A DNA stretch of 64,000 nucleotides from Haloarcula rubripromontorii (lineage in GTDB: Archaea; Halobacteriota; Halobacteria; Halobacteriales; Haloarculaceae). Below are positions 16,596-25,090 of the stretch, piece by piece. The first letter of the stretch is position 1. Each line of letters starts with the position of its first letter. Both the position numbers and the translations under genes were made by a program. The stretch is taken from contig NZ_LIUF01000005.1 in assembly GCF_001280425.1 (NCBI RefSeq), positions 176,877 through 240,876 on the forward strand. Reading direction: 5' to 3'. Below the pieces are notes generated by a model. The model saw only the letters and a program-made list of their open reading frames with translations. It was not told the origin of the DNA and made no database searches.

Positions 16596-16874
16596 ATGAG
16601 CGACCCCGCCGTCGATCCCGAGGAGGTCCGGCACGTCGCCGACCTCGCCCGTGTCGACCTCGCAGACGACGAGATCGAGCGGTTCACCGAGCAGTTCGGT
16701 GACATCCTCGACGCGTTCGAAGCACTCGACGATGTGCCCGAGACAGAACGGGAGGCCGACCTCTCGAACGTGATGCGCCCCGACGAGACACGCGAAAGCC
16801 TCTCACAGGACGAGGCGCTCCAGAACGCCAGCGACACCGAAGAAGGACAGTTCAAAGGGCCGAAGGTGTCGTAG
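16596..16874 (+). CDS. gatC: Asp/Glu-tRNA amidotransferase subunit GatC
   Basis: 92 residues, the normal size. EEVRHVADLARVDLADDEIERFTEQFGDILDAFEAL and the later VMRPDETRESLSQDEALQNA match GatC, which wraps round GatA and stabilises it. The stop is followed immediately by the ATG of gatA. With GatB, presumably elsewhere, the complex amidates misacylated Asp-tRNA(Asn); archaea use GatDE for Glu-tRNA(Gln). Confidence 0.95.
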   Translation: MSDPAVDPEEVRHVADLARVDLADDEIERFTEQFGDILDAFEALDDVPETEREADLSNVMRPDETRESLSQDEALQNASDTEEGQFKGPKVS

Positions 16875-18152
16875 ATGACGGAGTACAACGGCTACGTCAC
16901 CGACGAGACAATCGAGGGGGCCGAGGACGGTCCGCTGGCGGGCAAGACCGTCGCGGTCAAGGACAACATCTCCACCGAAGGCGTCCGGACGACCTGTGGC
17001 TCGGCGATGCTTTCCGATTACGTCCCGCCCTACGACGCGACCGTCGTCGAGCGGCTGAAAGACGCTGGCGCGACCATCCCCGGCAAGACCAACATGGACG
17101 AGTTCGGGATGGGAACGACCACTGAAACGTCGGCGTTCGGCCCCGTGGAAAACCCCATCGCCGAGGGCCGCGTGCCGGGCGGTTCTTCCGGCGGGTCGGC
17201 CGCCGTCGTCGCCGCCGGCGACGCCGACCTGGCGCTGGGGAGCGACACCGGCGGCTCCATCCGCTGCCCTGCCGCCTTCTGTGGCGTTGTCGGCATCAAA
17301 CCGACCTATGGACTGGTCTCCCGGTACGGCCTCGTCGCCTACGCCAACAGTCTCGAACAGATCGGCCCCATCGCGCCGACCGTCGAGGACGCCGCGGAAC
17401 TGCTTGATATCATCGCCGGGCCGGACGAACACGACGCGACGACGCAGGAAGCACCCGAGGCCGACGGCTCCTACGCCGCGGCTGCCGACGGTGACGTTGA
17501 CGGACTCTCTATCGGTGTTCCGACAGAACTGCTCGACGGGGCTGACGAAGAGGTCGTCGAGACGTTCTGGGACGCGATGGCCGACCTCGAAGCACAGGGC
17601 GCGAGCTACCACGAGGTCGACCTCCCCTCGGTCGAACACGCCGTCGAGGCGTACTACGTCATCGCCATGTCCGAGGCCTCCTCGAACCTCGCGCGGTTCG
17701 ACGGCGTCCGCTACGGACAGTCGGGCGGCTACGACGGTAACTGGAACGAATCCTTCGCCAACGCCCGCGAAGAGGGCTTCGGCGAAGAGGTCAAACGCCG
17801 GGTTCTGCTCGGAACCTACGCCCTCTCGGCGGGCTACCACGACAAGTACTACAAGAAGGCACAGGACGCTCGCGCGTGGGTCAAGCAGGACTTCGACGAG
17901 GCGCTGGATGACGCCGACGTGTTAGCGTCACCAACGATGCCCGTCCCGCCGATGAAACGCGGCGAGAGTTTGGACGACCCGCTCACGATGTACCTGGCCG
18001 ACGCCAACACGACGCCCGTCAACCTCGCGAACCTCCCGGCTATCTCCGTGCCGGCGGGCGAGACCGACGACGGCCTGCCCGTTGGCCTGCAGTTGGTCGG
18101 GCCGGCCTTCGGCGAGCGAGAGATTATCCGCGCCGGCAGCGCGCTGGCCTGA
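16875..18152 (+). CDS. gatA: Asp/Glu-tRNA amidotransferase subunit GatA
   Basis: 425 residues, amidase-signature enzyme that releases ammonia from glutamine for tRNA transamidation. The Lys of VAVKDNIS and the Ser-rich GGSSGGSAA supply the Ser-cisSer-Lys triad, and GSDTGGSIRCPAAFCGVVG is the classic amidase block. It follows gatC without a gap. It is somewhat shorter than bacterial GatA (about 480), normal for haloarchaea. Confidence 0.95.
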   Translation: MTEYNGYVTDETIEGAEDGPLAGKTVAVKDNISTEGVRTTCGSAMLSDYVPPYDATVVERLKDAGATIPGKTNMDEFGMGTTTETSAFGPVENPIAEGRVPGGSSGGSAAVVAAGDADLALGSDTGGSIRCPAAFCGVVGIKPTYGLVSRYGLVAYANSLEQIGPIAPTVEDAAELLDIIAGPDEHDATTQEAPEADGSYAAAADGDVDGLSIGVPTELLDGADEEVVETFWDAMADLEAQGASYHEVDLPSVEHAVEAYYVIAMSEASSNLARFDGVRYGQSGGYDGNWNESFANAREEGFGEEVKRRVLLGTYALSAGYHDKYYKKAQDARAWVKQDFDEALDDADVLASPTMPVPPMKRGESLDDPLTMYLADANTTPVNLANLPAISVPAGETDDGLPVGLQLVGPAFGEREIIRAGSALA

Positions 18153-18239
18153 GTTCCAGCGTCGCGGGTACGGGCGTAGCGCCGGGCGGTTTCACGCCCC
18201 GTCACGCTTTTTGAACAGGATTGTGAAACACGAACGAGC

Positions 18240-19373
18240 GTGCCCTCCACCCACAGTACGCGCCGGCTACGGCTGGCCGCCCTCCTGCTCGTGCTGGTCG
18301 CCTTCGACGCCCTCGCCGTCCTCACGGCGTACGTCCTGGCACACGTCGCGTACGGCCTGCTACCGATGTTCGGTCTCCCGGTCGGTGCGTCGGTCTGGAC
18401 CCAGGGGTTCCATCTGGTCCCGCTCGGGCCAGTGGTACTGGCCGGGACGCCCCTCGTGCTGGCGCTGCAGTTCCTGTTCGGGTATCGGGTCACGCTACGG
18501 GCAGCCACCGGTGGCCCGGACCTGCCCGAAGCATCCGAGCCGGAAACCACCAGAGAGCGCTTCACCGCCATCAAACACGAGCGGACTGCGACCCAGCTCC
18601 GCAAACGGGTCGCGCGGCTGGCCCAGACGGCCGACATGACGACTCCCGACGTGACCGTCGTCGACTCGGCGACGCCAAACAGCTACGCCGCGAGCCGGCT
18701 GGGCGAACGGACGCTGTTCGTCACGACGGCACTCGTCGACCAGCTTGCCGACGACGAACTGGACGCCGTCCTCGCTCACGAACTCGCACATCTGAAAAAC
18801 GGCGACTCGTTCGTGATGACAGCGGCGGCGTTCCTGCCAATCGTGAGCGCACGCGCCACCCGGCGGCTCCGGACGACGCTCGAAACGTCGGTGTTCACCC
18901 ACCGGTTCCTCGACGGAGAGATCAGCAAAAACGCCGTCGGCGCTGCCTATTTTCACCTCCCGCTGGTCGCGTTCGCGCTCGCCGCGATACCGTTTACCGC
19001 GGCGCTGTATCTCGCCAGCACGACCTGTTACCGGCTGTTGTCCAGAGTCCGGGAGTACGCGGCGGATGCAGGCGGCGTCGCCATCTGTGGCTCCCCGGCG
19101 GCGCTCGCCAGTGCGCTGGAGACGCTGACAGAGGACCAGCGCCCGGCCACGGACATCCGAACTGCCGAGACCGGTGTCCGGGAACTGTGCGTGGTGCCGT
19201 ACGCGATTGCAGACGGGACGCCCGACCCGCCGGAGGGACGGGCCGAACGGCTCGCCCACCGCTGGCGGAGTGTCTCCGAACGGCTGCTGCCCGGGTCGCA
19301 TCCGGATGTCGAGCGCCGCATCGCTGCGCTGGCGGAGCGACAGTCCGCCCGTGAGCAGCACGACCGGTCGTGA
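18240..19373 (+). CDS. M48 family (HtpX-like) membrane metallopeptidase
   Basis: 377 residues from a GTG start. Two N-terminal helices precede the peptidase domain; HELAH at 180-184 binds zinc and REYAADAGG supplies the third ligand. Further helices lie near residues 230-265. HtpX-type proteases degrade damaged membrane proteins. The C-terminus ends in a basic, charged tail. A T-rich TATA-like stretch (CGCTTTTTGAAC) lies about 25 bases upstream of the GTG, fitting a leaderless transcript. A small membrane protein gene follows. Confidence 0.85.
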   Translation: MPSTHSTRRLRLAALLLVLVAFDALAVLTAYVLAHVAYGLLPMFGLPVGASVWTQGFHLVPLGPVVLAGTPLVLALQFLFGYRVTLRAATGGPDLPEASEPETTRERFTAIKHERTATQLRKRVARLAQTADMTTPDVTVVDSATPNSYAASRLGERTLFVTTALVDQLADDELDAVLAHELAHLKNGDSFVMTAAAFLPIVSARATRRLRTTLETSVFTHRFLDGEISKNAVGAAYFHLPLVAFALAAIPFTAALYLASTTCYRLLSRVREYAADAGGVAICGSPAALASALETLTEDQRPATDIRTAETGVRELCVVPYAIADGTPDPPEGRAERLAHRWRSVSERLLPGSHPDVERRIAALAERQSAREQHDRS

Positions 19374-19414
19374 CGAATGGGTACAGTTTACTCGCCGGCG
19401 GCCCGAGAGAGTGT

Positions 19415-19600
19415 ATGAGCGACGACGCCGAGGGGCGACTCAGCTGGCTCCACTGGCCGACAGTCCTGAAGGGGCTGGCACTGGGAATCGGGGCCGGCCT
19501 GATACTGGCCGTCTCACTGGGGGACTTCTACCTCGGGATACTGCTTGGAACACTCAACGGGCTCGCGTTCGGTATCGGTTGGTCACACTCGCGGGCCTGA
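19415..19600 (+). CDS. Small two-helix membrane protein
   Basis: 61 residues from the ATG at 19415. After a charged head (MSDDAEGRLSWLHW) come two glycine-rich hydrophobic segments, GLALGIGAGLILAVSLGDF and LGILLGTLNGLAFGIGW, like a glycine-zipper hairpin. It starts 41 bases after the M48 gene on the same strand and may be co-transcribed. Function unknown. Confidence 0.6.
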   Translation: MSDDAEGRLSWLHWPTVLKGLALGIGAGLILAVSLGDFYLGILLGTLNGLAFGIGWSHSRA

Positions 19601-19631
19601 GCTGTGGAGTCAGGCGCTGTGCGGATGACGG

Positions 19632-20735
19632 TTACAGCACGCTGGCGTACACGTCGGCCAGTTTGTCGATGGCGTGCTCGACGCTGATCACGTCCCGTCG
19701 AGCAAGACAGCGCTCTCGAAGCTGCATCTGGTCATCAAGGACGCGCTCGATAGCTCGGCGGAAACCGTCGATGTCGCCTTCGTCGTAGGAGTAGCCGGTT
19801 TCGCCGTCCTCGATGGTGTCGCTGAGTGCGCCGGCGTCGACGCCGGCGACGGGCGTCCCACAGCAGTTGGCCTCCAGCGCGACCAGCCCCTGCGTTTCCA
19901 CGGGGCTGGGGAACGCAAACACGTCGAGCGTCGAGTACAGTTCAGGAAGCTCCGCCCGGTCGAGAAAGCCGAGAAACCGCACGTCGACATCGCTGTGTTC
20001 GGCCGTCGCTTCGAGAGATTCACGGGCCGGGCCGTCGCCGCCGAGCACGACAGTCACGTCCAGCCCCTCACAGGCGGTGATGATGTCTTCCAGGCACTTC
20101 TCGTAGCCGTGGCGACCTGTGTAGCCGACGATGGGGCTGTCGGGGAGGTCGTAGCGGTCCCGGAACGCTGCCGTGTCGACCGGTTCGAACACCGTCGTGT
20201 CGACGCCGTTCGGGACGACCGTCACCGTCGTATCGAGGTCGATAGACTCTCTGAGGTGGGTTGCTGCGCGCTCGCTTGGCGCGATAACGGTGTCGGCACG
20301 GCCCAGGAACCAGCGTTCGTAGCTCTCGGCGCTGGAGCGGACCGCTGACTCGACAGCGCCGTTGAAGGAGACGTACTCGGCGTACTCGCTCGTGGGCGTG
20401 TGATACGACGCGACAAACGGGATGTCGAGCTTTCCCGCGAGTCGCTGGCCAGCCATTCCGAGGCTGAAAGGCGTGTGGGCGTGGACCAGCTCGGCGTCCC
20501 GGACGCCGTTCGGTATCTGTGGCATCCCGAGCCGAAACCCCTCGTAGAACGGGAACGGAAGGCTCCGGACCGGATACTCGTTGTCCGAGGGGTCGTGGTC
20601 GCTTTTCGGATAGACCACGCCCATGCGACCGCCGCGGTCGCGCCAGCGGTCCCGCCACGTCTGGACCGTGTAGGTCACCCCATTGACGGTCGGGAGGTAC
20701 GTGTCGGTAAACGTCGCGACGTGCGGCAGTGCCAT
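19632..20735 (-). CDS. GT4 family glycosyltransferase
   Basis: 367 residues from the ATG at 20735. The N-terminus FTDTYLPTVNGVTYTVQTW is the acceptor-side signature of PimA/AcsF-like GT4 enzymes, followed by AHTPFSLG and the VPNGVDTTVF linker. The nucleotide-sugar site has the E-x7-E motif in ETQGLVALEANCCGTPV. Such enzymes glycosylate lipids or surface glycans; haloarchaeal ones are linked to glycolipids and exopolysaccharide. The acceptor is not known. The ATG at 20786 would add 17 residues not seen in the family. Confidence 0.85.
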   Translation of the reverse strand: MALPHVATFTDTYLPTVNGVTYTVQTWRDRWRDRGGRMGVVYPKSDHDPSDNEYPVRSLPFPFYEGFRLGMPQIPNGVRDAELVHAHTPFSLGMAGQRLAGKLDIPFVASYHTPTSEYAEYVSFNGAVESAVRSSAESYERWFLGRADTVIAPSERAATHLRESIDLDTTVTVVPNGVDTTVFEPVDTAAFRDRYDLPDSPIVGYTGRHGYEKCLEDIITACEGLDVTVVLGGDGPARESLEATAEHSDVDVRFLGFLDRAELPELYSTLDVFAFPSPVETQGLVALEANCCGTPVAGVDAGALSDTIEDGETGYSYDEGDIDGFRRAIERVLDDQMQLRERCLARRDVISVEHAIDKLADVYASVL

Positions 20736-20855
20736 CGCCGCGGCGTAGCAGGAGCAGGGGTTAAACCGTTGCCATTGGCGTGCCACTGATCAGGTGATTG
20801 TCACCCGCCATCAAGCGCCAGAGCGCTTTTCCGGGACCGTGGTGGATTGTACGTA

Positions 20856-22178
20856 ATGGACCGGGACGGCTGGCTGTACGCTTGGGCGCTCGCATCGGTC
20901 GCGCTGGGCGCGGGCTCGCTGCTCGTGCCGCTGTATTTTGTCGCTATCGGGGGTGAGACGTTCATGCTGGGCGTTCTCGCCGGTGTGGCCGCCGCCGCGG
21001 GTGCGCCGGGGGCACTCATCTCCGGACGCGTCGCCGACAAAACGGGGAAACGCCGCGCGCTCGTCTTGCTTGCGCTGGGGCTGGCGGTCCTCGCGCTGGG
21101 ACTCGTCTCGTTCACGGCGGAGCCGTGGCTGGTCATCGTCGGCAACGGCCTGCTGTGGTTCGCGGCGGGCGCGGTCGCGCCGGTACTGACGCTGCTTGTC
21201 ACTGCCGGAACCATCGAGCGGGACTGGCCGGCCCGGTTCGCCGTCCTGAATCGCTACCAGGGTTGGGGGTGGGCCGGCGGCCTTGTCCTCGGCCTCGTGT
21301 GGACGACGCTGCTCTCGGGACCGCTCGGAGAGATTGCCGCCCAGCAGTCGCTCCTGTGGCTGTGTGCGGTCGCCGTCGGTCTGTCGGCGTTTCTCGCAGC
21401 GAAGTGGCTACCGGCCGACCCCGCCGAACCCGACCGCCCCCGGCCCAGTCGGATGGCGCGAGCCATCGCCCGGTCACGCCGGCTACCGGTCCGGAGCGCG
21501 ACGTTCCCGGTCGGGCCAGGCCGACTGTACTGGCTCACGCGGTCGATGCACCCCCGGGAAGTCGCGGCCCGGTTCTCTCCGTCGCTGACGATCTACTTTG
21601 GGGCCGTCGTGGCGTTTTTCGTCGGTTTCGGCGTGTTCTGGGGGCCGTTGCCGCTGTATCTCTCGCGGACGCCCGGCTACGACTCGGGGATCGTCTTCGC
21701 GCTGTATCTCGTCTCCAGCGTCGGGTCGGCGCTGTGGTACGACCGCGCTGGCAAACTCGCCGAGCGGTACGACCCGAGCGGGCTTCAGGTCGGGAGCCTG
21801 CTCGCCCGCGCGGCGCTTCACCCGGCCGTTGCCGTCGTCGGACTCTTGGTATCGGCGACGGTCGCGAGTACGATCATCAACGGCGTCGTGTTCGGCCTCA
21901 TTGGCGTCGCCTGGGCCGTCATCGCCGTCACCGCGGCCAGCGTCGTCACCCAGCTCGCGCCGTCGGCGATTCGCGGCGAGGCGCTTGGCATCTACACCGC
22001 CGTCTCCGGGCTAGCGAGCGGCGTCGGGTCGATACTCGGCGGCTGGCTCGGCGGTTACGGCTTTCTGCTCGCCTTCGCTGTCGCCGGTGCGCTGGTGCTT
22101 GTCGGCGCAGCACTGGTCGCGGTCGTCTGGCGGCGCTCACCGTCGGTGGCTGTCGAAACGGACCCCCTCTCAGCATAA
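20856..22178 (+). CDS. Major facilitator superfamily transporter
   Basis: 440 residues with 12 predicted helices in two halves, a cytoplasmic loop around residues 190-245 being long and basic (RPRPSRMARAIARSRRLPV). The A-like motif GRVADKTGKRRA follows helix 2. Substrate cannot be inferred; closest types are drug or sugar exporters. It is divergent from one GT4 gene and convergent with another, so it might move a glycan precursor or lipid, but this is a guess. The ATG at 20856 is preferred. Confidence 0.8.
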   Translation: MDRDGWLYAWALASVALGAGSLLVPLYFVAIGGETFMLGVLAGVAAAAGAPGALISGRVADKTGKRRALVLLALGLAVLALGLVSFTAEPWLVIVGNGLLWFAAGAVAPVLTLLVTAGTIERDWPARFAVLNRYQGWGWAGGLVLGLVWTTLLSGPLGEIAAQQSLLWLCAVAVGLSAFLAAKWLPADPAEPDRPRPSRMARAIARSRRLPVRSATFPVGPGRLYWLTRSMHPREVAARFSPSLTIYFGAVVAFFVGFGVFWGPLPLYLSRTPGYDSGIVFALYLVSSVGSALWYDRAGKLAERYDPSGLQVGSLLARAALHPAVAVVGLLVSATVASTIINGVVFGLIGVAWAVIAVTAASVVTQLAPSAIRGEALGIYTAVSGLASGVGSILGGWLGGYGFLLAFAVAGALVLVGAALVAVVWRRSPSVAVETDPLSA

Positions 22179-22198
22179 CAATCCGCCGCGAACGGCGA

Positions 22199-23248
22199 TC
22201 AGACCAGTTCTTCGTACGTCTCGGCCAGTCGCCGACCGACCCGGTCTAGGCTGTGTTCTCGGGCCGTCTCTCTGGCGTTCTCCCCGAGTCGCTCCCGCAG
22301 CTCCGGGTTCTCGGCAAGACGCTCCAGCGCGTCGCGGAACTCCGCCTCGTCAGCGCAGATGAGACAGTCGTGGCCGTCCTCGTAGTACTCCCGGAACACC
22401 GGAATATCGGAAAGGACGACCGCCTTCCCGCAGGCCATCGCCTCCAGCACGGCGATACCCTGATTCTCCGCCTTCGTCGGGAACAGGTACACGTCGCCGG
22501 CCCCGAACGCGCCACGGATGTCCTCGACCCAGCCGGTAAAGGTCACGTTTTCGGGTGGGTCGTTCACCCACCGCTTGACGGTCTTCGAGGCCTGTGGTCC
22601 GGCGTCGTACGGGCCGAACCACGCGAAGTCGTGCTCTGTCTCCTGTGCGAGTTCACAGAACGTCGTCAGGCCCTTGCGCTCGAAGACGTTGCCAACGGCG
22701 AAGACGACCATCCCGTCGAGGTCGTAGCGCCCCCGGTAGTCCTCGCGCATGTCCTCGTGGCCCGCCAGCGCGTCGATGTCGACACCGTTTGTCATCGGCC
22801 GTATCGGTGCATCGACCGGGTACGATTCGAGGATGTCCTTCGTGTACTCGGAGGGACAGAGTACGAGGTCAGCCTGTGAGTAAAACCACTGGAGGTACCG
22901 ACCCAGCGCCGGCGCGATCAGGTTCGACCCGCGGAAGCTATCCCGGAAATCCTCGCGGGTGACGTGGGCGTGGAGGACGAGCGGGACGTCTGCCTGCGTC
23001 GCGTGTTGTGCCACAGCGACGGACCCCGGTCCGATCATGTTGCAGTGGGCGATGTCGAACTCTCGGAACACCGGATCGTTGAACGCGATATTGCCACCCA
23101 GTGCCCACGCCGGATGCCCCTCCTGCCAGGGCGTCGTCTCCACCTCGATGTCGGTCTCGGACAGCGCCGCACGCTGGTGGTCCACGGCGGTGCCGATACC
23201 CGACCGGTTCAGGCGGTCGGCCAGTTCGAGATAATTCAGGACGCGCAC
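22199..23248 (-). CDS. GT4 family glycosyltransferase
   Basis: 349 residues from a GTG at 23248 (VRVLNYLELADRLNRSGIGTA), chosen because the residues further upstream do not look like protein. It has the GPGSVAVAQHA / LHAHVTREDF acceptor region, MTNGVDIDAL linker and the E-x7-E motif in ENQGIAVLEAMACGKAVV. VYLFPTKAE is typical of GT4. It belongs to haloarchaeal glycosyltransferases of unknown acceptor and is a second enzyme of its fold within 3 kb. The RNase P subunit gene diverges from it. Confidence 0.85.
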   Translation of the reverse strand: MRVLNYLELADRLNRSGIGTAVDHQRAALSETDIEVETTPWQEGHPAWALGGNIAFNDPVFREFDIAHCNMIGPGSVAVAQHATQADVPLVLHAHVTREDFRDSFRGSNLIAPALGRYLQWFYSQADLVLCPSEYTKDILESYPVDAPIRPMTNGVDIDALAGHEDMREDYRGRYDLDGMVVFAVGNVFERKGLTTFCELAQETEHDFAWFGPYDAGPQASKTVKRWVNDPPENVTFTGWVEDIRGAFGAGDVYLFPTKAENQGIAVLEAMACGKAVVLSDIPVFREYYEDGHDCLICADEAEFRDALERLAENPELRERLGENARETAREHSLDRVGRRLAETYEELV

Positions 23249-23400
23249 GTTTCCGCACACTCCGGCCCGGCCGAAAATCCTACCGACTTCGGGCGCTCTG
23301 TTTGCCACGGGACGGTTCAGGCCTCGGACCGCGGACTGGTGACGACGTACCCGCTGGCTCGTCCGGAAGGCATTTTCCCGCCGCCGACACAGTACCGCCA

Positions 23401-23688
23401 ATGACGGACGAGGCGACCATCGCCCGCGAGCGGATCGAGCGCCTCCAGTCGCTCGCTCGCGAGGCCGTCCAGGCCGGCAACGAAGAACGCGCTCGGTCGT
23501 ACGTCCGGCGCGCTCGACGCGTCGCCGAGCGCCACCGCCTGCGGCTGCCGCGCTCGTTCGAGCGGTCGACGTGTGACGCCTGCGATACGTATCTCTTGCA
23601 CGGCCACAACGCCCGCTCGCGAACCCAGTCCGGGCACGTCGTTATCACCTGCGACTGTGGGTCACAGTCCCGCTACCCGTACGACTGA
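23401..23688 (+). CDS. rnp4: Ribonuclease P protein component 4 (Rpp21 type)
   Basis: 95 residues. Two N-terminal helices rich in Arg (ERIERLQSLAREAVQAGNEE, SYVRRARRVAERHRLRLP) are followed by a zinc ribbon CDACDTYLL ... CDCGSQSRYPY. This is the layout of archaeal Rpp21/Rnp4, which works with Rpp29 on the specificity domain of RNase P RNA in tRNA 5' processing. The ATG at 23401 was chosen because the open frame further upstream is antisense to the glycosyltransferase. Confidence 0.92.
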   Translation: MTDEATIARERIERLQSLAREAVQAGNEERARSYVRRARRVAERHRLRLPRSFERSTCDACDTYLLHGHNARSRTQSGHVVITCDCGSQSRYPYD

Positions 23689-23740
23689 GGATTCTTTACG
23701 ACTACTGGTTTTAAGGGCCTGTCCTCGCTATACGGTGTAC

Positions 23741-23989
23741 ATGAGTGATTCTTCTCGACAGTCCCGGATACACGACCTCAATGCGACGCTTCGCGTCGGC
23801 AAACACGGCATCGAATCAGTAGCAGACGAACTCGACGACCAGCTGGAGAACACTGATCTGGTGAAAGTCAAGTTCCTCCGCTCGTCCCGCGGCGGCACGA
23901 CGGCCGAGGAACTCGCCGACGACCTGGCTGAGATGGTCAACGCCACCGTGATTCAGGTACGAGGACACACTGCGGTGTTCGAGAAATGA
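23741..23989 (+). CDS. YhbY/CRM-domain RNA-binding protein
   Basis: 82 residues forming one CRM domain: LNATLRVGKHGIESVADELD, LVKVKFLRSSRGG and ATVIQVRGHTAVFEK. The GKHG loop corresponds to the conserved GxxG RNA-binding loop. Bacterial YhbY binds pre-50S ribosomes, and archaeal homologues are thought to act in rRNA maturation. The gene lies between rnp4 and a MscS gene in the usual haloarchaeal order. A TTTTAAG element lies about 30 bases upstream of the ATG. Confidence 0.9.
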   Translation: MSDSSRQSRIHDLNATLRVGKHGIESVADELDDQLENTDLVKVKFLRSSRGGTTAEELADDLAEMVNATVIQVRGHTAVFEK

Positions 23990-24867
23990 TGCAGGTCCAG
24001 CCACTCGCCGACCTACTCAACGGGCTCGGTGTGCCAGCGGCCGGCTCCATCGCTTCAGCAGTGGTCTTCGTCGTCGTCTTCGTCCTCGTCTACGTTCTGG
24101 GGAAGGCAATCGTCCTGCCTATCGTCGACCGCTCCCTCAAGTCCCGCGACCTCGACACCCACGCTCGGCGGCCACTGAAGAAGGTCGTCAGCATCGGTAT
24201 CGTGTTCGTCGCCATCTCCGTCGCTTTTGGCATGGCCGAGTACGGGAACTTCCTGCAGTCGCTGGCGACCATCGCCGCGGCGGCCACGCTGGCCATTGGC
24301 TTTGCGATGCAGGATGTGATCAAGAACTTCGTTGCCGGCGTGTTCATCTACACCGACAAGCCGTTCCGCATCGGCGACTGGATCGAGTGGGACGGGAACT
24401 CAGGCGTCGTCGAGGACATTAGCCTCCGTGTGACTCGCGTCCGGACCTTCGACAACGAACTGCTGACCGTCCCGAACTCGAACCTGACCGACGGCGTGAT
24501 TAAGAATCCAGTCGCCAAAGAGCAGCTCCGACTGAAGTTCCTGTTCGGTATCGGCTACGACGACGACATCGACAAGGCGACCGAAATAATTCTGGAAGAA
24601 GCGCGAAACCATCCCGAAATCATGGACGACCCCGAGCCGTCCGTTCGCCTGGTCGAACTCGGCGATTCCTCTGTCGGCCTCCAGTCCCGCATCTGGATTG
24701 AAGATCCGAACCGGGCCGACTTTGTCAAGACGCGCGCCGAGTACGTCAAGACAGTCAAGGAGCGGTTCGATGCAGAGGACATCAACATCCCGTACCCGAA
24801 CCGGACCATCGGCGGCGGGCTGGAGATGACCGGACTCGACAGCGTCGTGGAACCGGCCGACGACTGA
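23986..24867 (+). CDS. Small-conductance mechanosensitive channel (MscS family)
   Basis: 293 residues. Three membrane helices (ASAVVFVVVFVLVYVLGKAI, VVSIGIVFVAISVAFGMAEY, and the pore helix SLATIAAAATLAIGFAMQDVI with its Ala/Gly pattern) lead to the beta domain (PFRIGDWIEWDGNSGVVEDI) and the alpha/beta vestibule. It releases solutes on hypo-osmotic shock, important for a salt-in halophile. The ATG overlaps the YhbY stop by ATGA, so the genes are coupled. Confidence 0.93.
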   Translation: MMQVQPLADLLNGLGVPAAGSIASAVVFVVVFVLVYVLGKAIVLPIVDRSLKSRDLDTHARRPLKKVVSIGIVFVAISVAFGMAEYGNFLQSLATIAAAATLAIGFAMQDVIKNFVAGVFIYTDKPFRIGDWIEWDGNSGVVEDISLRVTRVRTFDNELLTVPNSNLTDGVIKNPVAKEQLRLKFLFGIGYDDDIDKATEIILEEARNHPEIMDDPEPSVRLVELGDSSVGLQSRIWIEDPNRADFVKTRAEYVKTVKERFDAEDINIPYPNRTIGGGLEMTGLDSVVEPADD

Positions 24868-24882
24868 GGGTAGGGCGGCGGC

Positions 24883-24888
24883 TTTTTT
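24883..24888 (+). terminator. T6 tract after GC-rich stretch
   Basis: TTTTTT 15 bases after the MscS stop, preceded by a GC-rich run (TAGGGCGGCGGC). Archaeal transcription usually ends at T-runs, so this is a likely end of the rnp4/yhbY/mscS transcript. Confidence 0.45.
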
Positions 24889-25090
24889 GTGGGCGACCGC
24901 GGCACGTGACTTCTGTACCGGCAGCTGGCGGTCGGCTCAATACCGTGACCCTCGCCTGCGTGTAGCGGGCGAACCAGAGGCAACGCTCTCGTATGTGCGG
25001 GTGGGAGTAGGGTGAGGGAAACGCTCATGTTGTGTGTGTGAGTAACATACGTGCTATGAACGAATCAGACAGGCCATGGGATGACGTCTG